A stretch of DNA of 64,000 nt from JBEBVQ01 sp964527735 (GTDB taxonomy: Bacteria > Bacteroidota > Bacteroidia > Chitinophagales > Chitinophagaceae). Made by a program: the position numbers and the translations under genes. The notes beneath the pieces were generated by a model. That model was not told the DNA's origin, did not search any database, and saw nothing but the letters and a program-made list of their open reading frames with translations. This document shows, piece by piece, positions 1-8,809 of the stretch (within the stretch, counting starts at the first letter, position 1; every line of letters starts with the position of its first letter). The DNA lies in assembly GCA_964527735.1 (NCBI GenBank), contig CAZGPG010000007.1, positions 1-64,000 on the forward strand, written 5' to 3'.

Positions 1-91
1 GTTAAGGGGTTTACCTTACTTTAGATTTCACGAACTTCGGGGAACCCGACAATAACATTTGCATCGCCTTGAAGCCAAAAAGACCTCAACT

Positions 92-240
92 GGAAAATAT
101 TTGTAAAAAATAGTGTTTTAGCGGAAAATATTTGTGTAATTTTGAAAAAACACTATTGTTAGTAGAATGGAAAAACACCGGATTCGAAATTTATAATGGA
201 AAATATTTGTAAAAAATAGTCGATTGATGGAAAATATTTG
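92..240. repeat. Four-copy GGAAAATATTTG repeat array upstream of the Fic gene
   Basis: The 12-mer GGAAAATATTTG occurs at 92-103, 123-134, 198-209 and 229-240. The copies form two pairs, each with a 31 bp period, and the first 23 bases of each pair are identical (92-114 and 198-220). A partial copy overlaps the start codon at 269. Each copy ends in AATATTTG, one mismatch from the Bacteroidota -7 box TAnnTTTG. Within a pair, the TTTG of the first copy lies 23 nt before the AATATTTG of the second, so each pair could form a -33/-7 promoter. An 11 bp inverted repeat (109-119 with 147-157) is interleaved. Operator or promoter function is inference. Confidence 0.75.
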
Positions 241-268
241 CTTTAGACAGTGATAAAAGAAACAATTA

Positions 269-1753
269 ATGGAAAATAGGCGCCCTTTACATCTGCAGGA
301 ATTGATCTACGCTTCAAAAGATCCTAATATCTCCAGGCAGATCAGCCAATGGGAAAAACAAGGACGTATAAAGAAGATTTCTCCCCGCATTTATACCACC
401 AATCTTACGGAAACACCTGAGGCGATCATCAGCCGCAATATTTTTCAGGTAATTGCGCATCTGTACCCGGGCGCCTTATTAAGCCATAGAACAGCGCTTG
501 AGTTTAAGCCTACGGATACCGGTAATGTTTTTTTAACCTACACCTACACCAAAAAAATACAATTACCAGGCATCACGCTGAATTTCCTGGAAGGCAATGG
601 GCCTATTGAAGGAGACAATCCCTTTGCCGGCAAATTATTCGCATCGCAAAAAGAGCGGGCCTTGCTGGAAAACCTACAACCTTCCCGAAAAAGAGGATCA
701 GAATCAAAAACAATCTCCGTTGCAGCCATAGAAGAAAAACTGGAACAGATCATACAAGTGCACGGAGAAGAAGGGATCAATGCGCTAAGAGATAAGGCCA
801 GGGAAATTTCGGACCAACTAAATATGCCCGATGAGTTTGAAAAGCTGAATAAAATCATTGCCTCTTTATTAACTACCAATACTGCTAAAGTACTGAAATC
901 GCCGTTGGCAATGGCGAGGGCATTAGGGGCGCCTTATGACCAGGCACGTCTTGAATTATTTCAAACTTTATTTCTTGCGCTACAGCAAAAGGAATTCAAA
1001 AACTATCCTGATCAAAATACAACCCACGAAGCCTTCAGAAACTTTGCCTTTTTTGAAGCCTATTTTTCTAATTATATAGAAGGTACGGTGTTTGATATTG
1101 ATGATGCCCGGAAGATTGTAGAAACACAAACGCCAATGCCTTCGAGAAATGAAGATTCGCATGATGTATTGGGAACTTATCAATTGGTATCAAACCCTCT
1201 GGAAATGAATGTTGTCCCGAAAAATGATGAAGATTTATTGCGCATTCTTGCTTACAGGCATCAAACCTTATTAAGCGCCCGGGAAGATAAAAAGCCTGGT
1301 GCATTTAAAGATAAAAATAACCGTGCCGGAGAAACTTACTTCGTGGATTTTAAATTAGTAAGGGGTACCTTAATAAAAGGATTTGAGTTTTATGAAACGC
1401 TGAATCATCCTTTTGCCCGGGCTGCCTATATGATGTTTATGATTAGTGAAGTACATCCATTTTTGGATGGTAATGGCAGAATAGCAAGAGTAATGATGAA
1501 TGCAGAACTGACTGCGGCAAAACAAAGCAAGATCATTATTCCTACCGCATACCGGGAAGATTATATGCTTGCTTTAAGAAGACTGACCCGTCAGGCAGAT
1601 ACGGAGCCTTATATACGTATGCTGCAAAAGGCGCATGAGTTTAGTGGAAATATTTTTGGAGCAGACAGAGACGAAATGGAAAAATACCTGAAAGACTGTA
1701 ATGCTTTTAAGGAGCCTTCCGAGGGGAAATTGAAGATCATTGACCGCATTTGA
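269..1753 (+). CDS. Fic family protein with AbiEi-like N-terminal domain
   Basis: 494 aa. The C-terminal half is a Fic domain, the fold that transfers AMP or another nucleotide-derived group onto a hydroxyl side chain of a target protein. The core motif HPFLDGNGRIAR is intact near residues 396-407, including the catalytic His. Further upstream, near residue 271, SNYIEG fits the (S/T)xxxE(G/N) inhibitory helix of self-inhibited Fic proteins, so the resting enzyme is probably autoinhibited. The first ~190 residues look like the winged-helix and following domain of AbiEi-type antitoxins, as found in type IV toxin-antitoxin systems. One chain would then hold a DNA-binding antitoxin-like part and a toxin-like enzyme. 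No partner gene is adjacent. The gene is more AT-rich than its neighbours, which suggests acquisition. Fic assignment is firm; the N-terminal assignment and target are inference. Confidence 0.88.
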   Translation: MENRRPLHLQELIYASKDPNISRQISQWEKQGRIKKISPRIYTTNLTETPEAIISRNIFQVIAHLYPGALLSHRTALEFKPTDTGNVFLTYTYTKKIQLPGITLNFLEGNGPIEGDNPFAGKLFASQKERALLENLQPSRKRGSESKTISVAAIEEKLEQIIQVHGEEGINALRDKAREISDQLNMPDEFEKLNKIIASLLTTNTAKVLKSPLAMARALGAPYDQARLELFQTLFLALQQKEFKNYPDQNTTHEAFRNFAFFEAYFSNYIEGTVFDIDDARKIVETQTPMPSRNEDSHDVLGTYQLVSNPLEMNVVPKNDEDLLRILAYRHQTLLSAREDKKPGAFKDKNNRAGETYFVDFKLVRGTLIKGFEFYETLNHPFARAAYMMFMISEVHPFLDGNGRIARVMMNAELTAAKQSKIIIPTAYREDYMLALRRLTRQADTEPYIRMLQKAHEFSGNIFGADRDEMEKYLKDCNAFKEPSEGKLKIIDRI

Positions 1754-1829
1754 TTTTTTGTATTACCCCTATCAAGCATTCATTGCCCTCAGCAATTTGC
1801 TGCCAATGACATGCATGTTTTTTCTTATT

Positions 1830-1858
1830 TTTGTTACAATACAGGCAGGTTATTTTTG
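1830..1858 (+). promoter_or_regulatory. Bacteroidota-type promoter of the M28 peptidase gene
   Basis: A -33 TTTG at 1830-1833 is followed after 17 nt by a perfect -7 TATTTTTG at 1851-1858, 34 nt before the ATG at 1893. Motif and spacing match the consensus described for Bacteroides sigma factors. Confidence 0.7.
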
Positions 1859-1892
1859 ATGCATTTTAAATATTGTTTAAAACAGCTTCCGG

Positions 1893-3638
1893 ATGAAAAA
1901 TTGCTTCACCATTATATTTGCTATTGCTTTTTTGCAGTTGCCCGGAGTGCAGGCACAGACCAATATCGTGGCTTCCCCGCTTGCCGAAGCGATCATGCTC
2001 GGTAACTATAACCCGTCAGACTATGCGGCCAGCCCTGCGCTGAACCATCCAGATACCATCAGCCGGGGTATCCATGCACGGGTTTCGCCCGATTCGCTGC
2101 ACCATTATATGGATGTTTTAGGCAGCTTTTACAACCGGAATTCAGGATCGGATACGCTTTCCACTACAAAAGGCATCGGCGCCGCACGCCGGTGGATCTA
2201 TTCAAAGTTTGAAGCATTCAGTGCGCAAAACGGCAATCGTCTTATCCCGTCTTACTTGCAGTTCGACAGGAATATTTGCAACATAACCCAACACAGCAAC
2301 GTCTTTGCCGTGCTGCCGGGTACGGATACATCAGCAAAAGGGATCATTATCATCGAGGCGCATATGGACAGCCGCTGCGAAGGGCTTTGCGATACCGCCT
2401 GCCTGGCTGCGGGCATTGAGGATAATGCTACCGGCACGGCGCTGGTCATGGAGCTGGCACGGGTGATGAGCCGTTACAGCTATAAGCATACGCTTGTTTT
2501 TCTCGCCACTACGGCCGAAGAACAGGGGCTTTATGGCGCCAAAGCTTTTGCCGATTATGCAAAACAGAAAGGTATTGAAGTGAAAGCGGTTTTGAATAAC
2601 GATGTTACCGGCGGTATCATATGCGGCAAGACCGCTTCTCCTCCCGGCTGCCCGGGGGAGAATGAAATTGACAGCACACAGGTACGTTTGTTTTCACAGG
2701 GAAGCTTTAACTCTCCGCACAAAGGACTTGTCCGTTATATCAAGCTGCAATACCGGGAGCGCATCCTGCCTTTTGCTGCCGTTCCCATGACGGTTACGAT
2801 CATGTCTGCCGAAGACCGTACGGGCAGAAGCGGAGACCACATACCCTTCCGTCAGAACGGCTATACGGCTATGCGCTTTACCTCCGCCCATGAGCATGGT
2901 GATGCGCACGTCACCCAGCCCGGTTACGACGACCGGCAGCATACCTCCGGAGATATTCTCGGTGTGGACACGGATCATGATTCGGTGATTGACAGCTTTT
3001 TTGTGGACTTTAACTATCTCGCGCGGAATACGGTCATTAACGGCAATGCAGCCGGTATGATCGCCATAAGCCCGGAAACGCCCGATTTCGACCTGGCAAA
3101 AGACCACGATGAAAACCTGGTGGTCACACTGACCGACCCGCATCAATACCTGCATTACCGGATCGGCGTCCGTACCGAAACCAATGACTGGGACAGCGTT
3201 TATACATTCACCGGTTCACCGGTACATACGCTCACGCTGGCTCCGGGCAAAAACTATATCGTCAGTGTAGCCGCCGTGAACGGGCAGGGTGTGGAAAGCC
3301 TTTTCTCCGGGGAGCAAATGACCCGTATCACCGCTGTTTATGATCTGGATGCGACCCCGAAATCTGTCGAGCTGCTGCAAAACCGGCCTAACCCCTTCGA
3401 CGAAGCCACCACCATATCCGTCCTGGTGCATGACGAGCCGGCTGCGCACAAAAATGCCTTTATCGTGGTACGTGATATTGCATCGGGAAAAGAAATAAAA
3501 CGGATGCCCATCCGCCTGAGCAAGGGTGTTAACGAAATACTTTATGAGCACGGCTATCACATGAGCGGCGCCATGGTTTATACGCTTGTCATTGATGGGA
3601 AGGTAATTGATTCGAAAACGATGGTATTCGCCAACTGA
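1893..3638 (+). CDS. Secreted M28-family zinc aminopeptidase with T9SS C-terminal domain
   Basis: 581 aa. A signal peptide of about 22 residues ends at VQAQ. The M28 fold follows, with the usual two-zinc ligand pattern: H157 and D159 in EAHMDS, D177 in EDNATG, the catalytic Glu pair E209-E210 in TAEEQG, D237 in NNDVTG and probably H350 in QHTSGD. The family removes N-terminal residues from peptides. Residues ~410-480 look like a fibronectin-type linker. The last ~80 residues (LLQNRPNPF through SKTMVFAN) form a type A sorting domain, so the enzyme should be exported to the Sec/T9SS route and placed on the cell surface or released. It is monocistronic behind a good promoter. Family assignment is strong; the preferred substrate cannot be read from sequence. 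Confidence 0.9.
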   Translation: MKNCFTIIFAIAFLQLPGVQAQTNIVASPLAEAIMLGNYNPSDYAASPALNHPDTISRGIHARVSPDSLHHYMDVLGSFYNRNSGSDTLSTTKGIGAARRWIYSKFEAFSAQNGNRLIPSYLQFDRNICNITQHSNVFAVLPGTDTSAKGIIIIEAHMDSRCEGLCDTACLAAGIEDNATGTALVMELARVMSRYSYKHTLVFLATTAEEQGLYGAKAFADYAKQKGIEVKAVLNNDVTGGIICGKTASPPGCPGENEIDSTQVRLFSQGSFNSPHKGLVRYIKLQYRERILPFAAVPMTVTIMSAEDRTGRSGDHIPFRQNGYTAMRFTSAHEHGDAHVTQPGYDDRQHTSGDILGVDTDHDSVIDSFFVDFNYLARNTVINGNAAGMIAISPETPDFDLAKDHDENLVVTLTDPHQYLHYRIGVRTETNDWDSVYTFTGSPVHTLTLAPGKNYIVSVAAVNGQGVESLFSGEQMTRITAVYDLDATPKSVELLQNRPNPFDEATTISVLVHDEPAAHKNAFIVVRDIASGKEIKRMPIRLSKGVNEILYEHGYHMSGAMVYTLVIDGKVIDSKTMVFAN

Positions 3639-4078
3639 TCGTGGAAAATTGCTGATGTCTTTTCGGTGCGCTTAAAGCCACTATTGTCCGGGGAAATTCA
3701 AAGAAATCGAATTTCACTCGCTTTGTGATCAACTCAGCTTCCGGCCTTGGAGCCAATGGCGTTAACGGCGAAGCCCTCACGAACACCAATGAAAAATCAA
3801 AATGACAGTGAGTAAAAAAAATGATGAAATGTAGCGGCCAAACAAATCCTTGTCCGAAGCACGGAGCGAAGCGGAGTGCAAGTTTGGATTTGTTAGCGGA
3901 ATGGAATCATTTTTTAGCCAATTGGATCCCAGCCGGTGATTTTTTTGCTTCTTTTTGCATCCAAGGCAAAAAGAAGGTGAAACATGGGATGTCATAAGAC
4001 GGGTCATACTAAGGGTCTACTAAGGGGTAACGCCGTATTAACTCCCTACCTGGTAAGGGTTGTTTTGAGACCTGGCCA
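3639..4078. other. Long intergenic stretch with a dispersed repeat and no confident gene
   Basis: 440 bp between the M28 peptidase gene and the pseudogene tail downstream of the porin. Short reading frames here do not resemble known proteins and partly derive from the dispersed hairpin repeat at 3914-3994. No promoter or RNA gene was recognised. Confidence 0.5.
3914..3994. repeat. Dispersed ~80 bp repeat with hairpin, copy A
   Basis: This segment is nearly identical to 19204-19281. Both begin TTAGCCAATTGGATCCCAGC and end in GGATGTCA. The centre is a perfect 11 bp hairpin: CTTCTTTTTGC at 3948-3958, loop ATCCAAG, GCAAAAAGAAG at 3966-3976. In the other copy both arms differ but still pair, and the loop core TCCAAG is kept. 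Confidence 0.85.
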
Positions 4079-4213
4079 CTACCGGATCAGCGTCAAATCC
4101 CCCTTTCTGGCTTCCTGCGTCTGGCGGGTTCCCTGCCTGAAGCTGCTGTAATACATATATACGCCAGGTTCGGCCGGTGCACCCTGGCGAGTGCCGGTCC
4201 TGGCCGAATAAGA
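4079..4213 (-). pseudogene. Orphan type B T9SS C-terminal tail, in frame behind the porin stop
   Basis: Reading on past the porin's TGA in the same frame gives 44 codons that look like the end of a gliding-motility/CHU_C type sorting domain. They read ...GAPAEPGVYMYYSSF, a diverged middle, then KGDLTLIR and a TAG stop. Intact genes in this window end in the same way (for example PAEMGTYMYDI...RGDITLIR at 42021). The upstream part of the domain, with FTPNGDG and GWDG, is missing. It has no start codon of its own and is best read as a remnant of a lost T9SS gene. The alternative, a natural readthrough extension of the porin, is less likely because porins of this family do not carry such tails. 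Confidence 0.65.
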
Positions 4214-6223
4214 TCAATTGATCATCACCCAGCAAAACCCAAACCGCAGCATAGCATTCTGCATAGGGTATCCCGGCGCAGCGATATTATTGGTATAGAA
4301 GAATTGCTGCAACTGATCCATCATGATATACGCGCGCATGCGCTTGATGCGGAAATTGAAGAATACCGAACCTTCCGGTTTGTTATTCACCTGATAGGCT
4401 GTCTGGTAGTAAAAGCGCCCCATAAACGGTGAATATCCGTCAGCATTGTAAGCGGTATGATACCTCACTTCAATACCCGCAGCCATCTGCAGCGCATTCC
4501 GGAACAGGCGGCTTTCAATGCTCAATTGATGCCTGCCCATCAACTGCGGCACGTTCACCGGCGCATTGGCCGTGGTTTGCTGGAATACGATCTCATTATC
4601 CAGGACCAGGATACCTACATGGAAGGCCTTCCGTGCCCAGGCTTGTGTGAGGCTGAAGATATCCGTATGCTGTGCCGGGAGCTGGTCGTTGCCGAGGTAG
4701 ATGTAATTCCCCAGCACATAGTTGCGCACACCTCCGGACAATTTCCATTTCTCGTTTCGGTACTGGCCGTAGAGCAGGGTAGTAGATTGTTTGCCCAGAC
4801 TGTTTTCGATCCGGGTGTAATGGTTTTGGTACAGTGTGTAGTTATAGGGGGCTTCGCTGAGCTGTTGGCGGAAACCTACGGACAGCTCTCCGATTTGTTT
4901 CAGCGATTTGCCCAGTTCTGCGTTCAGCACAAAATCACCGGCTGGCTGGCCGGTCAGGTAAAATTGCACATTGGCCTGGTAAAACCATTGCCCCTGTTCC
5001 AGTGCTTCCTTTGCTATAGTGCCGGCGAGATAGTTGCTGAATACATTCCGTTTGTCTTCACCGCTGACATAGGCGGTAGTAAACTGATCATACCGTATGC
5101 CCACGCCGGCGCTGAATTGTAGTTGCTTTTCGTCCGGGCCGATGAACCCGTCCAGCATCAGCCGGTTGTCGGCCCTGTGCCATATATGATCCATTTGTAC
5201 GGAATCCGAAGCGGCGATCGTGGCCTGGAATAGCGGGGCATAGCGCAGGGAGTCAGGGCGCAGGTCCTTGTACTGAAACTTTTCGGAGCTAAAATCCAGA
5301 CGGTGTGAGATGCTGAACCGTGGTGTCAAGTGGGTGGAGAACTGCGTTGAATCTTCATTATATAAGGTGTCGACCGGGCCGCGGGTGTAGCGTTGCTGTA
5401 CCAGCAGCGACAGGTCGCGGTGGATATTGGTGACGGATGATCGGCGCAGGCTGTAGGCATCGTTGTCAAAGCCCACCGGTATCGTCTGGCGGTCACCAAA
5501 ACGCTCATCATTGAGCAGACTGTCGGCGAGGATGCCTCCATTGGCATCATGCTGCTGCTTGTTATAAGCTACCGCGCCGAACAAGGTGTACCGCTGGTTT
5601 TTGCTCGTATAATGAGTCGTTGCGGAAGTATTATCGAAATTATTTCGTTGAATTTTATAAAAACCAGGCGAAGTCAGCTTACGGTACTGGACGGCCACAT
5701 TCCAGTTGGGGCGGATGTTTTGGGTGTGGAATATCTGGGCCATCTGCTCCGCCTTGCCCCCGAGCCGGAAGGTGAATTCCGAATAGGGGCGGGTAGTATG
5801 GTAGTAAAGCAGCTCACTTGTCCGGTACCGGTACACATCAAATATATCATACCCGAGCGAAAGCCCGATCTGCTCACGAGGGGTAAAAAGGAGATTCCGC
5901 ACCGGGCTGCCCATATTGCCGAGGTCGCGGTACCAGGGCTGCACAAAAGGTCTCCGGTGGAATGTATGGATAGATGAGTCGGGGTATGTCCGCTGTTGTG
6001 ACCAGGCTTTTATGCTATGGATCTGCACATCGTTGCTGCTCCACTTGTTGGTATTGGTTTTCCGGGTGGTGGTATCCTGCTGTTGCGGGGAGTTGCCCAG
6101 CGTTGGCGGGGCGCCCGGCTGGTTTATTTGCCCGTAGGACGATGGTATTATTGCCGGTGAAAGCAGCAATAATAGTATTATTACCTTAAGCGTAACACTG
6201 TATGTTTCTTTTCTGCGCAGCAA
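4214..6223 (-). CDS. Putative porin of the Bacteroidota Porin_10 type
   Basis: 669 aa. A signal peptide with a long leucine run ends near SSYGQ. A proline/threonine-rich stretch follows, then a long region of alternating aromatic and polar residues (for example GVGIRYDQFTTAYVSG, FYYQTAYQV) expected for outer-membrane beta strands. The chain ends FGFCWVMIN, close to the aromatic C-terminal strand of porins. Size and layout match the family annotated as 'putative porin' in Bacteroidota. It probably forms a channel in the outer membrane; the solute is unknown. No ATG fits; TTG at 6223 places the signal peptide correctly. A perfect -7 box lies at 6297-6304. The stop is followed in frame by a relic of a T9SS tail. 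Confidence 0.75.
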   Translation of the reverse strand: MLRRKETYSVTLKVIILLLLLSPAIIPSSYGQINQPGAPPTLGNSPQQQDTTTRKTNTNKWSSNDVQIHSIKAWSQQRTYPDSSIHTFHRRPFVQPWYRDLGNMGSPVRNLLFTPREQIGLSLGYDIFDVYRYRTSELLYYHTTRPYSEFTFRLGGKAEQMAQIFHTQNIRPNWNVAVQYRKLTSPGFYKIQRNNFDNTSATTHYTSKNQRYTLFGAVAYNKQQHDANGGILADSLLNDERFGDRQTIPVGFDNDAYSLRRSSVTNIHRDLSLLVQQRYTRGPVDTLYNEDSTQFSTHLTPRFSISHRLDFSSEKFQYKDLRPDSLRYAPLFQATIAASDSVQMDHIWHRADNRLMLDGFIGPDEKQLQFSAGVGIRYDQFTTAYVSGEDKRNVFSNYLAGTIAKEALEQGQWFYQANVQFYLTGQPAGDFVLNAELGKSLKQIGELSVGFRQQLSEAPYNYTLYQNHYTRIENSLGKQSTTLLYGQYRNEKWKLSGGVRNYVLGNYIYLGNDQLPAQHTDIFSLTQAWARKAFHVGILVLDNEIVFQQTTANAPVNVPQLMGRHQLSIESRLFRNALQMAAGIEVRYHTAYNADGYSPFMGRFYYQTAYQVNNKPEGSVFFNFRIKRMRAYIMMDQLQQFFYTNNIAAPGYPMQNAMLRFGFCWVMIN

Positions 6224-6296
6224 GTATCGCTTTTTAATGCCGGAGCCGTCCGGAGGACCGGTGACGTCAAAATATCCTGCCGGGGTCCGGATCGTG

Positions 6297-6304
6297 CAAA
6301 GGTA
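6297..6304 (-). promoter_or_regulatory. -7 box upstream of the porin gene
   Basis: On the minus strand this reads TACCTTTG, a perfect TAnnTTTG, about 73 nt before the TTG start. The leader is GC-rich with several CCGG-containing inverted stretches. No clear -33 TTTG was found. Confidence 0.5.
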
Positions 6305-6361
6305 ATTTAAATAGTTATCTGTGAAGTGGGTAAGATGGTAGTGAAGTTTTTGATCAGCAGG

Positions 6362-6907
6362 CTATCTGTTTGCCCATTCCCATTTCAACAACGAATAGCA
6401 ATCAGAATCTTCATTTTTGCCCTCTACAACATAATCTTCTCTCATGGTTCCTTCTTTTGTGAAACCGTAACGCAATAAGAGTTTCACAGAAGGGGTATTA
6501 TCTGCTGCAACTAATGCCTCAATGCGATGCAGGTTTAATTCGCTGAATCCGAAGTCTAAAACTGCTTGCAAAGCTTCTGTCATCAACCCCTTTTGTTTGT
6601 CGGCATCCTTTCTCAGGCTGTAGAATAATTCGGCCCTGCGATGTGTTTTATTCCATGTATGGAAACCGCACTCGCCAATGGGTAAATTATTTTGCTTATC
6701 GATTAACAAAAAGAAAAACAAGGAAAGACGATGTGTTTCCATTCCTTTTTCGTGCATGTCTTTAAAATGCTCATAGCCTGCTTCATCAACATCAAAGAAC
6801 CGGATGATCTCATCTTTGGATTTTGTCTTGAATAGCTCATGTATCAGGGCGGGGGTGATGCTTTTCAGAATCAATCTTTGTGTAGTAATCTCAATTGGGG
6901 GTAACAT
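6362..6907 (-). CDS. GNAT family N-acetyltransferase, RimJ/RimL-like
   Basis: 181 aa, a typical length. It opens with ITTQRLILKSIT, the usual first strand of RimJ/RimL-like GNATs. IGECGFHTWNKTHRRAELFY is the central strand pair. KQKGLMTEAL is a plausible acetyl-CoA pyrophosphate loop (Q/RxxGxG/A type). LHRIEALVAADNTPSVKLL followed by LRYGFTKEGTMRED is the hallmark C-terminal motif of the group. These enzymes transfer an acetyl group from acetyl-CoA to amines, often protein N-termini or small molecules; the acceptor cannot be predicted. The gene is AT-rich relative to its surroundings. It lies downstream of the propeller-protein gene on the same strand with 102 nt between them. Confidence 0.88.
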   Translation of the reverse strand: MLPPIEITTQRLILKSITPALIHELFKTKSKDEIIRFFDVDEAGYEHFKDMHEKGMETHRLSLFFFLLIDKQNNLPIGECGFHTWNKTHRRAELFYSLRKDADKQKGLMTEALQAVLDFGFSELNLHRIEALVAADNTPSVKLLLRYGFTKEGTMREDYVVEGKNEDSDCYSLLKWEWANR

Positions 6908-7009
6908 GCTAAAAATTGTTTACACCTGAATTTACTAAATTTCAGAATGCGCTGAATTATTTTTATTCTGTCATTCTTTAATTCTGCAAATTCTGACTTC
7001 CCCCATACG

Positions 7010-8686
7010 CTACAGCCTGATAATTTTCTTTGTTTCCCGCCCCGCTTCTGTGGTAACCTGTAGCAGGTAAATACCGGGAGAGCTGTCCAGTTGTATCTCT
7101 GCCCGCTGCTGCCCGGAGGAATGCCGGGAGGCAGCGGAGGGCCTGCCATGAATATCATATATCTCTATAACGGCATCTACATCCGGACGGTCAAAATCGA
7201 GGGTAAGCATACCGGTCGTGGGGTTAGGGTAAACTGAAAAAGAGACATGAGATTCCCGGTCGTCACGTACAGTTGCAGGCGGATCGCAGGAAATTTCAGC
7301 AACGAAAAAGGCGCTTCCGGGCGCTGTTGCTTCCACCGTGATATCCCCAAAAACAGCCGTATCTCCCGTAATGAGACCGGTGATATACACGTGCCCTCCG
7401 GCGTCGGCAACAAGTCGCGGATGTTGAAAATTACCCGGGAAAGCTATCATTGCGCTCTTTATTGCATTCGTGTCAACAAACAAAGAATCTATGATCGTAC
7501 CCGTTTCGCTGATATGATAAACAGCGTCGCCGGACGCTGCATAGCAGCCATTCCCGGGCGCTATGGCAAGCGAGTGGTAGCCTCGGGATTGATGGGCCCA
7601 AAGCAGTTGTCCCTGAGCGTTCGTGCAGGCTAAAAAATATCCGGCCAGTCCGGCAGCGGTAAGTGTATCATCTCCGAATACTGCAGGATATCCGGCAGCG
7701 AATGCCCCTGCAACAAAAATATTGCCGGTAGCGGGGCTTACCATCACAGTTCCTGCGCTGGCATTGGCATTTACTGAAGCGGTACCCACCGTTTTAGCCC
7801 ATTGCCATTGTCCGTCCGGGCTTATCCTGGCAAGGCAAAAACCTTGCCTTCCCGTCAATGTATCATTCCCGAAAATAGCATCACTATTGTTATCTCCGAA
7901 TATATAAACGTTGCCGGCTCCGTCGGTCGTAATAGCTGTTCTTCTTGCATGAGCAAATTGCGGCGTAATGGCCCAAACCCACTCGCCGGACCGGTTCAGC
8001 TTTGCGAATACCATATAATCCTGTCCTGTTGGGCCTGTAAGCGTAATACCATCAAAAGATGCCGTACCGTCGAGCCATCCGCTGAGGTGCAGGTTCCCTG
8101 TCCCGTCAATAACAAGCGGTGTATGCCCGGATCGGATGTGTTGCTCAATTGAGTAGCTACTGCTGGTAGAGATATTATTTGTTACTGTTGAGATGAAATC
8201 CCCGTCAGCACTAAGCGTGGACAGGAACAGATCATGATAATGTGTCCGTACCGACGATAGTGTATCGGAACCGAAAACGGCGGTCTGGTTGAAAGAACCG
8301 GCGATATAAATCTCTCCTGTATCCCCAACCTTTATTGCGCAGCTCACTACTTCATCCGCACCGGATATCTCTACGGCCCATATACATTGTCCCTGCGCAT
8401 CGAGCCTGGCAACAAAGGAATGTATCTGTGCAGGTGACACAGGCCCATATAGCGTATCCCTACCCATAATGATCGTATCCGAGAAGGTTCCTGTCATATA
8501 AATGTTTCCTTCGGTGTCAGTATCAATTGTAGCAGAAATATTATACCCCATTACAGGTTTAATGGTATTGGCAGTAAACGCACTGACCCAGGAGAATTTC
8601 ATACATGAATCCTGTGCTTTTCCCGGCAAAGAAGCCGCCAGGAAAAATATGAGTGAAGTGAGTAAGGGTATTGACTTCATTTTCAT
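7010..8686 (-). CDS. Secreted SBBP-type beta-propeller protein with T9SS type A domain
   Basis: 558 aa. The signal peptide ends at PGKAQD. Residues ~45-450 hold repeats of about 55-60 aa of the form G-NIYMTGTFSDT...FGDDTL...FVARLDAQGQCIWA. This is the SBBP pattern, expected to fold as a beta-propeller. The last ~80 residues, SVYPNPTTGMLTLDF through GRETKKIIRL, are a type A T9SS sorting domain. The protein should therefore be translocated through T9SS and displayed or released. Three relatives with the same repeat lie at 30053, 39879 and 46777, but this copy is isolated from their cluster. Two imperfect copies of TTGGGGTTAAA lie just upstream (8697-8723). Function is unknown; binding or structural roles at the surface are the usual guess. 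Confidence 0.82.
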   Translation of the reverse strand: MKMKSIPLLTSLIFFLAASLPGKAQDSCMKFSWVSAFTANTIKPVMGYNISATIDTDTEGNIYMTGTFSDTIIMGRDTLYGPVSPAQIHSFVARLDAQGQCIWAVEISGADEVVSCAIKVGDTGEIYIAGSFNQTAVFGSDTLSSVRTHYHDLFLSTLSADGDFISTVTNNISTSSSYSIEQHIRSGHTPLVIDGTGNLHLSGWLDGTASFDGITLTGPTGQDYMVFAKLNRSGEWVWAITPQFAHARRTAITTDGAGNVYIFGDNNSDAIFGNDTLTGRQGFCLARISPDGQWQWAKTVGTASVNANASAGTVMVSPATGNIFVAGAFAAGYPAVFGDDTLTAAGLAGYFLACTNAQGQLLWAHQSRGYHSLAIAPGNGCYAASGDAVYHISETGTIIDSLFVDTNAIKSAMIAFPGNFQHPRLVADAGGHVYITGLITGDTAVFGDITVEATAPGSAFFVAEISCDPPATVRDDRESHVSFSVYPNPTTGMLTLDFDRPDVDAVIEIYDIHGRPSAASRHSSGQQRAEIQLDSSPGIYLLQVTTEAGRETKKIIRL

Positions 8687-8809
8687 GGTTATTATTTGGG
8701 GTTAAATAAATATTGGGGGTTAAAATGGATTTCTGTTACTGTGCCGGGCAATCACTCTTTTACACAATGCACTGCGATGCAGGAAGGTTACAGGTTTTTT
8801 ATGATATTT

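Noticed and set aside
92..240. Repeat array considered as a CRISPR
   Set aside because: Only four 12 bp repeats with unequal gaps (31, 75, 31), no uniform spacers and no cas genes.
3777..4007. Short minus-strand frame over the dispersed repeat
   Set aside because: Its similarity to a frame at 19160-19366 is explained by the shared hairpin repeat, not by a conserved protein.
4457..5122. 221-codon plus-strand frame inside the porin gene
   Set aside because: Antisense shadow of the porin; no start signal, no family features.
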